Source: Pseudofrankia asymbiotica | GTDB taxonomy: Bacteria > Actinomycetota > Actinomycetes > Frankiales > Frankiaceae | Reading direction: 5' to 3' | Length of the DNA: 10,502 bases | Assembly: GCF_001983105.1 (NCBI RefSeq) | Contig: NZ_MOMC01000074.1 | Location: forward strand, 42,619-53,120 | Part shown: piece after piece, positions 1 through 5,839 of the stretch | Layout: each line of letters begins with the position of its first letter | Position numbering within the stretch: position 1 is the stretch's first letter | Notes under the pieces: model-generated | Databases searched by the model: none | The model's input: only the letters and a program-made list of their open reading frames with translations | What the model was told of the DNA's origin: nothing | Translations under genes and position numbers: made by a program

Positions 1-618
1 GCCGGCGCCGACGTCACCGAGATCCCGGACGACGGCCGCGTCGTCTACGACGAGCCATACCTGTCGACGTTCCCGCAGTGGGAGGCGCCGCAGGAGGGCA
101 CGCCGCCGTTCCGGACGATGACCAAGCCGATCCTCACCGCCGTCAACGGGCTGTGCTGCGGCGCGGGGCTGGACCTCGTCACCACCGGCGACATCGTCAT
201 CGCCTCGGACCGGGCCGAGTTCTTCGACCCGCACGTCAGCATCGGCCTCGTCTCCGGCCGCGAGGTGGTCCGGCTGGCCAGGGCGCTGCCGACGAACATC
301 GCGATGCGGATGGCGCTGATGGGCCGCCACGAGCGGATGAGCGCGGCGCGCGCCTACGAGCTGGGGCTGGTCTCCGAGGTCGTCGAGCACGACCGGCTGC
401 TGGAGCGGGCCCTGGAGCTGGCGGCCATCGTCTGCCGCAACGCGCCGCTGGCCGTGCGCGGCACGCGCCTGGCCATCCGCCAGGGCCGCGACCTGCCGCT
501 GCGCGAGGCGGAGATCATGGGCGAGGCGTTCCGGGAACGGGTCGTGCGCACCGACGACGCCAAGGAGGGCCCGCGGGCGTTCGTCGAGAAGCGCCAGCCC
601 GACTGGAAATGCCGGTGA
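1..618 (+). CDS. Enoyl-CoA hydratase/isomerase (crotonase) family protein, 5' end missing
   Basis: The frame is open from the first base to a TGA at 616-618, giving 205 visible residues. Crotonases are usually about 250-290 residues, so some 60 N-terminal residues lie outside the window. The visible part begins inside the first oxyanion-hole motif (AGADVTE) and contains the second (NGLCCGAGLDL, residues 49-59). The C-terminal helices with an A-x-A-Y-E-L-G-L-V motif near residues 113-121 are typical of the family. Aligned by eye with E. coli FadB, the two hydratase glutamates (FadB E119 and E139, 20 residues apart) fall on Asp58 and His78. The fold is therefore clear but ordinary hydratase chemistry is doubtful; isomerase, hydrolase or decarboxylase activity is possible. 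It converges on regulator 1 with 34 bp between the stops. Confidence 0.9.
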   Translation, partial: AGADVTEIPDDGRVVYDEPYLSTFPQWEAPQEGTPPFRTMTKPILTAVNGLCCGAGLDLVTTGDIVIASDRAEFFDPHVSIGLVSGREVVRLARALPTNIAMRMALMGRHERMSAARAYELGLVSEVVEHDRLLERALELAAIVCRNAPLAVRGTRLAIRQGRDLPLREAEIMGEAFRERVVRTDDAKEGPRAFVEKRQPDWKCR

Positions 619-652
619 CGGCTCCTGCCCGGTCAGTGGCGGTGGCCCGGTG

Positions 653-1411
653 TCAGTAGTGGTGGACCAGGTCGACGACCGTCCCCGCCTCGGCGCCGAG
701 CATGACCTTGTCGACGACGGCCATATGCGACCGCCAGTGCTCCTCGGCGGCCGGGCCGTCGCCGGCCTGGATGAGCTCGACGAGGCGCCGCTGGGAGCGC
801 ACGCCGCGGCGCCGGGTTGCCAGGGAGCCGGTGGTGTCCTCGGCGCGGCTGAGCGCGGTGACGGCGCGGGCCACGATCTCGTTCAGCATCTCGGCGACGA
901 TGGTCAGCGTCTGGTTCCCCGCCAGTGCCAGCAGCCGCTCGTGGAACTGGGCGTTGGCCCGGCCGAACTCGTCGGGATCCGCGAGCGACTCCTCCTCCCG
1001 GCCGATCAGCTCGCCGAGCTCCGCGCCGGCCGCCTGCCGCCGCGGCGACTGGGCCAGGCGCCGGGCCGCGAGCGGCTCGAGCAGTGTGCGCGCCGCGCAG
1101 ACGTCCATGAGCGGCACACCCCGGGCCTGGAGCAGCAGGGCGGCCGTGCGGGCGGTGAGCCGCTCGTCCGGCTGGCGCACGAAGATCCCGCCGAGAACGC
1201 CACGCTCCACCGAGATCAGGCCCTGGGCCTCCAGGATGCGCAGCGCCTCCCGCAGCGACGGCCGGGAGACGCCGAACCGCTCCACCAGCTCCGGCTCACG
1301 GCCGATCAGGTCTCCGTCCGCGAGCTCGCCGCTCACGATGAGCGAGCGGATCTCGTCGGCGATCCGCTGCGGCTTCTCCCGAGGGGGGCGCGCACCCTTC
1401 TTCGCGACCAC
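653..1411 (-). CDS. FadR-subfamily GntR transcriptional regulator (regulator 1)
   Basis: A 252-residue cytoplasmic DNA-binding protein. The N-terminal winged helix spans about residues 12-80, with recognition helix VSRPSLREALRILEA (48-62), almost the same as that of E. coli PdhR. The C-terminal FCD ligand domain spans about 100-235. Expected FCD metal ligands are Asp103, His157 and His229, but the remaining His is Gln207 (RSQRRL where the family has EHRxIL). The GTG start at 1411 was chosen because GGGAG lies 5 nt upstream and because the start then matches that of the paralog at 9089 (both begin MVA). The open frame continues upstream to 1747 but would run through the control region. It is divergent from the amidohydrolase, and a TGGT-N3-ACCA site lies 37 bp before its start, so autoregulation and control of the amidohydrolase operon are likely. 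The effector is unknown but probably an acyl-CoA or carboxylic acid. Confidence 0.93.
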   Translation of the reverse strand: MVAKKGARPPREKPQRIADEIRSLIVSGELADGDLIGREPELVERFGVSRPSLREALRILEAQGLISVERGVLGGIFVRQPDERLTARTAALLLQARGVPLMDVCAARTLLEPLAARRLAQSPRRQAAGAELGELIGREEESLADPDEFGRANAQFHERLLALAGNQTLTIVAEMLNEIVARAVTALSRAEDTTGSLATRRRGVRSQRRLVELIQAGDGPAAEEHWRSHMAVVDKVMLGAEAGTVVDLVHHY

Positions 1412-1448
1412 GAACACTCCCAGGCTGATGCGGGTAGGCGAGGCAGGG

Positions 1449-1459
1449 TGGTTCGACCA
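1449..1459. promoter_or_regulatory. Candidate FadR/PdhR-type operator TGGTTCGACCA
   Basis: The half-sites TGGT and ACCA are perfect inverted repeats around a 3-nt centre. This is the TGGT-N3-ACCA core bound by FadR-subfamily GntR proteins such as PdhR, whose recognition helix regulator 1 nearly copies. It is 37 bp upstream of the regulator 1 start, where it could block that promoter and affect the divergent operon. Binding is an inference from sequence. Confidence 0.6.
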
Positions 1460-1593
1460 GCCCACCGAGGTCTGTCTCATCGTGTCACGCCCGCCGCCGG
1501 GCGCCGCCCAGCGATCCGTCATCCGGGCCGCCGCGCGGAAAGGCCATCCGATGGCGGCCGCGTCACCCGCGTCAGCCGCGCCGTTCCCTTTCC

Positions 1594-1614
1594 GGACTGC
1601 GGACTGCGGACTGG
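1594..1614. repeat. Triplicated heptamer GGACTGC
   Basis: Three adjacent 7-bp units (GGACTGC, GGACTGC, GGACTGG) lie in the divergent control region about 100 bp before the amidohydrolase start. The unit length is not a multiple of the helical turn, so ordered protein loading is not obvious. It may simply be a slippage-prone repeat. Confidence 0.75.
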
Positions 1615-1715
1615 CTGATGCGAGCGCGTCAGCGTACAGTCCCCATTGTCGGAAAGCCACACTTTTCCTGAGTGAAAGCACCACTTCCCAGCCGAGGACG
1701 ACGCCGAGGAAGACG

Positions 1716-2897
1716 ATGACGAGCTCGAAGCCAATCGACGCCGACAACCACTACTACGAGCCGCTCGACGCGTTCACCCGTCACCTCGACAAGAAGTTCG
1801 CGCAGCGCGGGGTCCAGGTCGTCCAGACGGGCCGGCGCACGCAGTTACTCATGGGCGGGCAGGTCAACCGCTTCATCCCGAACCCGACGTTCGACCCGAT
1901 CATCGTGCCCGGCTGCCTGGACCCGCTGTTCCGCGGCCAGATCCCGGACGGTGTCGACCCGCGGACGCTGATGAAGGTCGAGCCGCTGCGGCCGGAGTAC
2001 CGCGACCGCGAGGTGCGCCTGGGCGTCGTCGAGCGGCAGGGGCTGGACGGGGTGCTGCTGTTCCCGACGCTGGGCTGCGGCGTCGAGGAGGCGCTCAAGG
2101 ACGACATCGAGGCGACGATGGCGAGCCTGCACGCCTTCAACCGCTGGTTGGAGGAGGACTGGGGCTTCGACCACCGCGGCCAGCTGATCGGCGTGCCGAT
2201 GATCTCGCTCGCCGACCCCGCGGCCGCCGTCGCCGAGGTCGACAGCCTGCTCGCGCGCGGCGCCCGGATGGTGCACGTCCGCCCGGCGCCGGTCCCCGCG
2301 CCCTACGGCAGGTCGCGCTCGCTCGGCGACAAGCTCTACGACCCGGTCTGGGCCCGGCTCGCCGAGGCGTCCGTCCCGGTCGCCTTCCACCTCGGCGACA
2401 GCGGCTACGAGGCCTCCACCACGGTCTGGGGCGGCTCCGAGCGATTCGAGGGATACGGCCGCGTCAGCGTCCTCACCCGCGTCCTCGTCGCCGACCGCGC
2501 CATTCACGACACGGTGGCCTCGCTCGTCGTCGACGGCGTCTTCACCCGCCATCCCACCCTGCGCGTCGCCAGCATCGAGAACGGCTCGGACTGGGTGGCG
2601 CTGCTGGTGAAGCGGCTGCGCAAGCAGGCCAACCAGACGCCCTGGGCATTCGCCGAGGACCCGCTCGACGTCCTGCGCGCGCACCTGTGGGTGACGCCCT
2701 ACTACGAGGAGGACCTGCGCAAGCTCGCCGACCTCGTCGGCGTCGAGCGCATCCTGTTCGGCTCCGACTGGCCGCACGGCGAGGGCCTCGCCGAGCCGGC
2801 GGACTTCCTCAAGGAGCTCGACGGATTCACCGACGACGAGATCCGCAAGATCATGCGGGACAACTGCGTCGACCTGCTGGGGGCTGGCCGCTCATGA
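1716..2897 (+). CDS. Amidohydrolase_2 family protein (ACMSD/decarboxylase-like metal-dependent hydrolase)
   Basis: A 393-residue TIM-barrel metalloenzyme of the amidohydrolase_2 family, which includes 2-amino-3-carboxymuconate semialdehyde decarboxylase and gamma-resorcylate decarboxylase. Candidate metal ligands are Asp10 and His12 in IDADNHYYEP, His225 in VAFHLGDSG and Asp351 in FGSDWPHGEG. Asp10 takes the place of the first His of ACMSD, a position that is acidic in the resorcylate-type decarboxylases. The ATG at 1716 is preceded by GAGGAAG with 3 nt between; longer upstream starts would run through the control region. The stop overlaps the next start by ATGA, so it is the first gene of a two-gene operon. 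Members act on ring carboxylates or related acids by C-C or C-N cleavage. The substrate is not readable here; a decarboxylase or hydrolase step feeding acyl-CoA oxidation is the best guess. Confidence 0.9.
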   Translation: MTSSKPIDADNHYYEPLDAFTRHLDKKFAQRGVQVVQTGRRTQLLMGGQVNRFIPNPTFDPIIVPGCLDPLFRGQIPDGVDPRTLMKVEPLRPEYRDREVRLGVVERQGLDGVLLFPTLGCGVEEALKDDIEATMASLHAFNRWLEEDWGFDHRGQLIGVPMISLADPAAAVAEVDSLLARGARMVHVRPAPVPAPYGRSRSLGDKLYDPVWARLAEASVPVAFHLGDSGYEASTTVWGGSERFEGYGRVSVLTRVLVADRAIHDTVASLVVDGVFTRHPTLRVASIENGSDWVALLVKRLRKQANQTPWAFAEDPLDVLRAHLWVTPYYEEDLRKLADLVGVERILFGSDWPHGEGLAEPADFLKELDGFTDDEIRKIMRDNCVDLLGAGRS

Positions 2898-4225
2898 GCA
2901 CCGCCGCCGACGACGCCAACGACGCCACCGCTGCCGCCACTGCCGCCGCTGCCGCCGACGAGGGCTCCCAGGGCGGCCTTCGGGCCGAGGTCGAGGCCTG
3001 GCTGGCCGAGCACTGGGACCCGGAACTGTCCGTCGAGCAGTGGTGGCGCCTGGTCGCCGCCGCCGGCTGGGTTGCGCCGCATCTCACCGTCGAGCAGGGC
3101 GGCCGAGGGCTGCCGCAACGGGCCGGACGCACGGTCCGGGCCACGTTCGCCGCCTTCGGTGCGCTGCAGCCCCCAGGTGGGTTGGGCCTGCTGATGGCGG
3201 CGCCGACGATCCTCACACTCGGCACGCCCGAGCAGATCGCCCGGCACGTGCCGCCGATCCTCGAGGGCCGGCTCGGCTGGTGCCAGCTCTTCAGCGAGCC
3301 TGGCGCCGGCTCCGACCTCGCCGGGCTCACCACCCGCGCCGAGCGCGACGGCGACCGCTGGATCATCAACGGCCAGAAGGTCTGGAGCAGCCAGGCCCGG
3401 GAGGCCGACTACGGCATGCTGCTTGCCCGCACCGACTTCGACGTCCCCAAGCACGCCGGCATCTCCTGGTTCGCGCTGAAGCTCGACCAGCCGGGCGTCA
3501 CGATCCGCCCGCTGCGCGAGATGACCGGGGACGCCGTCTTCAACGAGGTCTTCCTCGACAACGCGGTCGTCCCCGCGGACGACCTCGTCGGCGGCGCGGG
3601 CAACGGCTGGATGGCCGCGAACACGACGCTGCACTTCGAGCGGACCGGCATCGGCGCCGGCGGCGCCCACGCCGGCTTCCCACCGCCCGGCCCCAAGGGC
3701 GGCGTGCTCGGCCTGAAGGCCGGCGACGCGGCGCGGCTGCGCCCGCCCGAGGGCATGGTGGTGACGTTCGCCGACCTCGTCGAGCTCGCACGTGAGCACG
3801 GCAGGGCCGACGACCCGGCGATCCGCGAGAAGCTCGCCCGGCTGCACTGCTATCTGCAGGTCGGCCAGTGGAACGCCGTCCGTGCCAAGGCCGAGGCCGC
3901 CGGCGGCGACGCGGCCGCCGGCGCCTCCATCGCGAGCACCGGCAAGATCGCGCAGACCAGGATCACCAAGCTCTCCGCCGAGATCGGCCTGGACATCCTC
4001 GGCGCCGGCGGCCTGCTCGCCGGGCCGGACGCGGCGGCGAGCGGCAAGTTCGCCAAGGCCTTCCTGTTCGCGCGGGCCTCCTCCATCTACGGCGGCACCG
4101 ACGAGATCCAGCGCAACATCGTCGCCGAACGCACCCTGGGACTCCCCCGCGAGCCCAGCCCCGACCGCAAACGCCCCTACCGCGAGGTCCTCCACGGCCT
4201 AACCCGCCGCGACGACACCTCCTGA
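2894..4225 (+). CDS. Acyl-CoA dehydrogenase (FadE-like, candidate catalytic subunit)
   Basis: A flavoprotein of 443 residues, longer than the usual ~380-400, that would oxidise an acyl-CoA to the 2-enoyl-CoA. The start overlaps the amidohydrolase stop (ATGA), implying translational coupling. Residues 1-30 are a low-complexity Ala/Asp tail. The flavin-contact motif SEPGAGSD is at 134-141, followed by DGDRWIINGQKVW. The C-terminus has the IYGGTDEIQRNIVAERTLG block (398-416). At the MCAD Glu376 position there is Gly400, but Glu249 in LHFERTG falls where isovaleryl- and long-chain acyl-CoA dehydrogenases carry their alternative catalytic base. A stretch of about 60 residues after Glu249 (GFPPPGPKGG onward) adds to the length and is typical of actinobacterial FadE proteins acting on bulky substrates. 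The substrate is unknown. It may pair with the dehydrogenase encoded at 4582-5691. Confidence 0.93.
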   Translation: MSTAADDANDATAAATAAAAADEGSQGGLRAEVEAWLAEHWDPELSVEQWWRLVAAAGWVAPHLTVEQGGRGLPQRAGRTVRATFAAFGALQPPGGLGLLMAAPTILTLGTPEQIARHVPPILEGRLGWCQLFSEPGAGSDLAGLTTRAERDGDRWIINGQKVWSSQAREADYGMLLARTDFDVPKHAGISWFALKLDQPGVTIRPLREMTGDAVFNEVFLDNAVVPADDLVGGAGNGWMAANTTLHFERTGIGAGGAHAGFPPPGPKGGVLGLKAGDAARLRPPEGMVVTFADLVELAREHGRADDPAIREKLARLHCYLQVGQWNAVRAKAEAAGGDAAAGASIASTGKIAQTRITKLSAEIGLDILGAGGLLAGPDAAASGKFAKAFLFARASSIYGGTDEIQRNIVAERTLGLPREPSPDRKRPYREVLHGLTRRDDTS

Positions 4226-4245
4226 CCAACGCCATCCAGGCTTCC

Positions 4246-4285
4246 GTGGTGGATGGGCGTGTCGATAGGCGCGCCCATCCACCAC
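4246..4285 (+). terminator. Hairpin terminator after the acyl-CoA dehydrogenase operon
   Basis: The arms GTGGTGGATGGGCG (4246-4259) and CGCCCATCCACCAC (4272-4285) pair perfectly over 14 bp with a 12-nt loop. The hairpin begins 20 nt after the TGA of the plus-strand dehydrogenase. No T-tract follows, which is common in high-GC actinobacteria. It could also be an element end rather than a terminator. Confidence 0.65.
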
Positions 4286-4354
4286 ACTTCGCTGGTGGCC
4301 TGGTGGACCGTGTCAGATGGGCAAGCCCATAGGCAGGGTGATCCGCCACAGTTC
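4252..4354. repeat. Degenerate 39-bp direct repeat, 64-nt period
   Basis: The blocks 4252-4290 and 4316-4354 both begin GATGGGC, share ATAGGC in the middle and end with similar CCACA-TTC stretches. By eye 28 of 39 positions match without gaps. Each block carries an internal GGGC/GCCC inverted repeat, so two related hairpin-forming units lie in tandem. Confidence 0.55.
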
Positions 4355-4423
4355 AGGTTCGCGGCGGGATGGTGGTGGAGGGGCAGTGAGACGGCGGGCG
4401 TATCTGGCCCAGGGGATGGCACC

Positions 4424-4459
4424 GGCCCGATCACGATCGGGCCTGAGCGGGCCGCTCAG
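4424..4459. repeat. Two adjacent palindromes
   Basis: GGCCCGATC and GATCGGGCC (4424-4432 and 4435-4443) are perfect inverted arms around AC. They are followed at once by CTGAGCGG-G-CCGCTCAG (4443-4459). The centres are too short for full-length RNA hairpins, so the inner pairs would open into loops. The role is unknown; either protein binding or local folding is possible. Confidence 0.6.
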
Positions 4460-4529
4460 CCGTACGCGCGCGACTACATAATGTGGCCGGGTGCGTGTCG
4501 GGGCCTGGTCTGCGGTCCAGGCATCGTTC

Positions 4530-4572
4530 AGGTCGGCGCCGCGACCCCTGCCCGCGGTCGCGGCGCCGACCT
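4530..4572 (-). terminator. Strong hairpin terminator of the minus-strand acyl-CoA dehydrogenase
   Basis: The arms AGGTCGGCGCCGCGACC (4530-4546) and its exact reverse complement (4556-4572) form a 17-bp perfect stem with a 9-nt loop. The hairpin lies 9 nt beyond the TAG stop at 4582-4584, which is the expected place for an intrinsic terminator of the minus-strand gene. There is no T-tract. Confidence 0.75.
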
Positions 4573-4581
4573 CAGCGCTCG

Positions 4582-5691
4582 CTACAGGCCGACGCGGCTG
4601 GCGAGGCGGTCGCGCCAGGCCGACGGGGCGCCGAAGAGCAGCTCGTCGGACTTGGCGCGGCGGAAGTACAGGTGGGCCGGGTGCTCCCAGGTGAAGCCGA
4701 TGCCGCCGTGGACCTGGATGTTGTCGGCGGTGACCTGGGTGTAGGCGTCGGAGCAGTAGGCCTTCGCCACCGCGGCGACCTTCGTCAGCTCCGCGTCGTC
4801 CTCCTCGGCCGCGCACCAGGCGGCGTAGTACGCGGCCGAGCGCGCCGACTCCACCTCGAGCAGCATGTCCGCGCAGCGGTGCTTGACGGCCTGAAAGGAA
4901 CCGATCGGCCGGCCGAACTGGACCCGGTCCTTGGCGTACTGGACCGCCATGTCGAGCGCCACCTGGGCGCCGCCGGCCTGTTCGGCGGCGAGCGCCACGG
5001 CCGCGAGGTCGAGCACGTGCTCGAGGACCGGCCAGCCCGCCCCGTCCTCGCCGACGAGCGACGCGGGAGTGGCGGCGAGCTCGACGCGCGCGAGCCGGCG
5101 AGTCTGGTCGAGGGTCAGCAGCGGAGTGCGGGTGAGGCCGGCGGCGGCGCCGGGGACGGCGAACAGGGACACGCCCGCGCCGGTACGGGCGGCGACGAGC
5201 AGCAGGTCGGCGGTGTGCCCGTCGAGGACGTAGTGCTTGGTGCCGGTGATCGTCCAGCCGTCGCCGGCGGGCGTCGCGGCGGCGGCGACCCCGTCCGCGT
5301 CCCAGCTCCCGCTCTCCTCCGCGAGCGCCACCGTCGCGAGCGTCTCGCCGGCCGCGATGCCCGGAAGCCACGCCTTCTGCGCGGCCGCGTCACCCGAGCG
5401 CAGCAGCGCGGCGACGGCCAGCACCGCCGTCGAGAAGTACGGCGCGCAGAGCAGGCGGCGGCCCATCTCCTCGCAGACGAGCGCCACCTCGACGAAGCTC
5501 GCGCCGCTGCCGCCGAACTCGGCGGGAACGGCGAGGCCCACGAGGTCGAGCTCGCCCGCCAGCCGCGCCCACACCGCCGGGTCGTAGCCCTCGGGCGTCT
5601 CCATCAGCCGGCGCACCTCCGACTCGGGGGAGGCCGCCTCGAGGAAGGCGCGCACCGCCCGGCGCAGGTCCCGCTGCTCGTCGGAAAACAT
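4582..5691 (-). CDS. Acyl-CoA dehydrogenase family protein (candidate non-catalytic partner subunit)
   Basis: A 369-residue acyl-CoA dehydrogenase fold starting MFSDEQRDLRRAVRAFLEA. The N-terminal helical domain includes GLAVPAEFGGSG, and the central beta domain has ALAEESGSW in place of the usual xEPxxGSD. The C-terminal block QVHGGIGFTWEHPAHLYFRRA includes His328 to Glu336. No glutamate is seen at the MCAD Glu376 site, where the chain reads LLFGAP. The helix position of the alternative base (the ER pair of isovaleryl-CoA dehydrogenase) holds Ala-Ala. This pattern resembles the non-catalytic half of actinobacterial heterotetrameric FadE enzymes such as the M. tuberculosis cholesterol side-chain ChsE1-ChsE2 pair. 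The ATG at 5691 was chosen because it gives a normal N-terminus; its ribosome site is weak (GTGAG, 7 nt upstream), and an upstream GTG is possible. It has its own 148-bp upstream gap with regulatory sites. Confidence 0.92.
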   Translation of the reverse strand: MFSDEQRDLRRAVRAFLEAASPESEVRRLMETPEGYDPAVWARLAGELDLVGLAVPAEFGGSGASFVEVALVCEEMGRRLLCAPYFSTAVLAVAALLRSGDAAAQKAWLPGIAAGETLATVALAEESGSWDADGVAAAATPAGDGWTITGTKHYVLDGHTADLLLVAARTGAGVSLFAVPGAAAGLTRTPLLTLDQTRRLARVELAATPASLVGEDGAGWPVLEHVLDLAAVALAAEQAGGAQVALDMAVQYAKDRVQFGRPIGSFQAVKHRCADMLLEVESARSAAYYAAWCAAEEDDAELTKVAAVAKAYCSDAYTQVTADNIQVHGGIGFTWEHPAHLYFRRAKSDELLFGAPSAWRDRLASRVGL

Positions 5692-5764
5692 GAACGGTCT
5701 CACGACCCGCACCCACTCCCGTCGGCCGTCGTCCCCACGAGGCCCCGCCACCGGCCGGCCGGCC

Positions 5765-5780
5765 ACCCAGAGGCCTGGGT
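5765..5780 (-). other. Small hairpin in the leader of the minus-strand dehydrogenase
   Basis: ACCCAG and CTGGGT pair over 6 bp around an AGGC loop, directly next to the TATAGATCTATA palindrome. If transcription starts in the AT-rich island, the hairpin would lie near the 5' end of the leader. It could equally be a weak end signal for the gene starting at 6601, whose stop is at 5840. Confidence 0.4.
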
Positions 5781-5798
5781 TATAGATCTATATATTTT
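5781..5798 (-). promoter_or_regulatory. AT-rich promoter/operator island with palindrome TATAGATCTATA
   Basis: TATAGATCTATA (5781-5792) is a perfect 12-bp palindrome in an otherwise very GC-rich sequence. It runs into TATATATTTT (5789-5798), a 10-mer repeated exactly at 6696-6705. The 10-mer begins 97 nt upstream of the dehydrogenase start. It probably holds the core promoter, the binding site of a regulator, or both. I cannot fix -35 and -10 boxes. Confidence 0.55.
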
Positions 5799-5812
5799 CA
5801 ATCGGGTGGAGC

Positions 5813-5823
5813 TGGTGGGACCA
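5813..5823. promoter_or_regulatory. Candidate FadR/PdhR-type operator TGGTGGGACCA
   Basis: TGGT-GGG-ACCA has the same spaced half-sites as the site at 1449-1459. It lies in the short gap between the SDR stop and the dehydrogenase start, 14 bp from the AT-rich island on its upstream side for the minus-strand gene. It is therefore a likely target of either FadR-like regulator in this window. Confidence 0.5.
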
Positions 5824-5839
5824 CGTCGAGGAGAGCGGC

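Larger units (their letters stand above)
1412..1715. promoter_or_regulatory. Divergent control region between regulator 1 and the amidohydrolase operon
   Basis: This 304-bp gap has no convincing gene, although frames stay open across it on both strands because stop codons are rare at this GC content. It holds the candidate GntR operator at 1449-1459, the triplicated heptamer at 1594-1614 and a short, less GC-rich stretch from about 1635 to 1680. Promoters for both flanking genes must lie here or nearby. I see no -35/-10 pair strong enough to place them; TACAG-T at 1635-1640 is a weak -10 candidate on the plus strand. Confidence 0.6.
4226..4581. other. Convergent intergenic region rich in hairpins
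   Basis: This 356-bp gap between the 3' ends of the two dehydrogenase genes shows no credible ORF. It contains at least six inverted repeats: 4246-4285 (14-bp perfect stem), 4317-4330 (6 bp), 4424-4443 (9 bp, 2-nt centre), 4443-4459 (8 bp, 1-nt centre), 4503-4522 (6 bp) and 4530-4572 (17-bp perfect stem). It also has a degenerate direct repeat with a 64-nt period. The outer two stems fit as terminators for the two converging genes. The middle part is unexplained and could be a decayed mobile element or a structured RNA. Confidence 0.7.

Noticed and set aside
660..669. TGGTGGACCA as a regulator operator
   Set aside because: The spacer is 2 nt, not 3, and it lies in the last codons of regulator 1, where the codons for Leu-Val-His-His explain it.
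650..1618. Long plus-strand open frame (322 codons) opposite regulator 1
   Set aside because: It is the complement of a clear GntR/FCD gene; the translation is Arg/Gly/Ala-rich with no family resemblance and no ribosome site.
702..1715. Upstream extension of the amidohydrolase frame
   Set aside because: It runs antisense to regulator 1. The family N-terminus (IDADNH) begins just after the ATG at 1716, which has a good ribosome site.
1412..1747. N-terminal extension of regulator 1, including a hydrophobic segment
   Set aside because: It covers the control region and the candidate operator. The paralog starts at the equivalent of 1411, where a ribosome site is present.
4226..4581. Intact insertion sequence
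   Set aside because: No transposase frame and no matching terminal repeats with target duplication are visible; only hairpins and a degenerate repeat remain.
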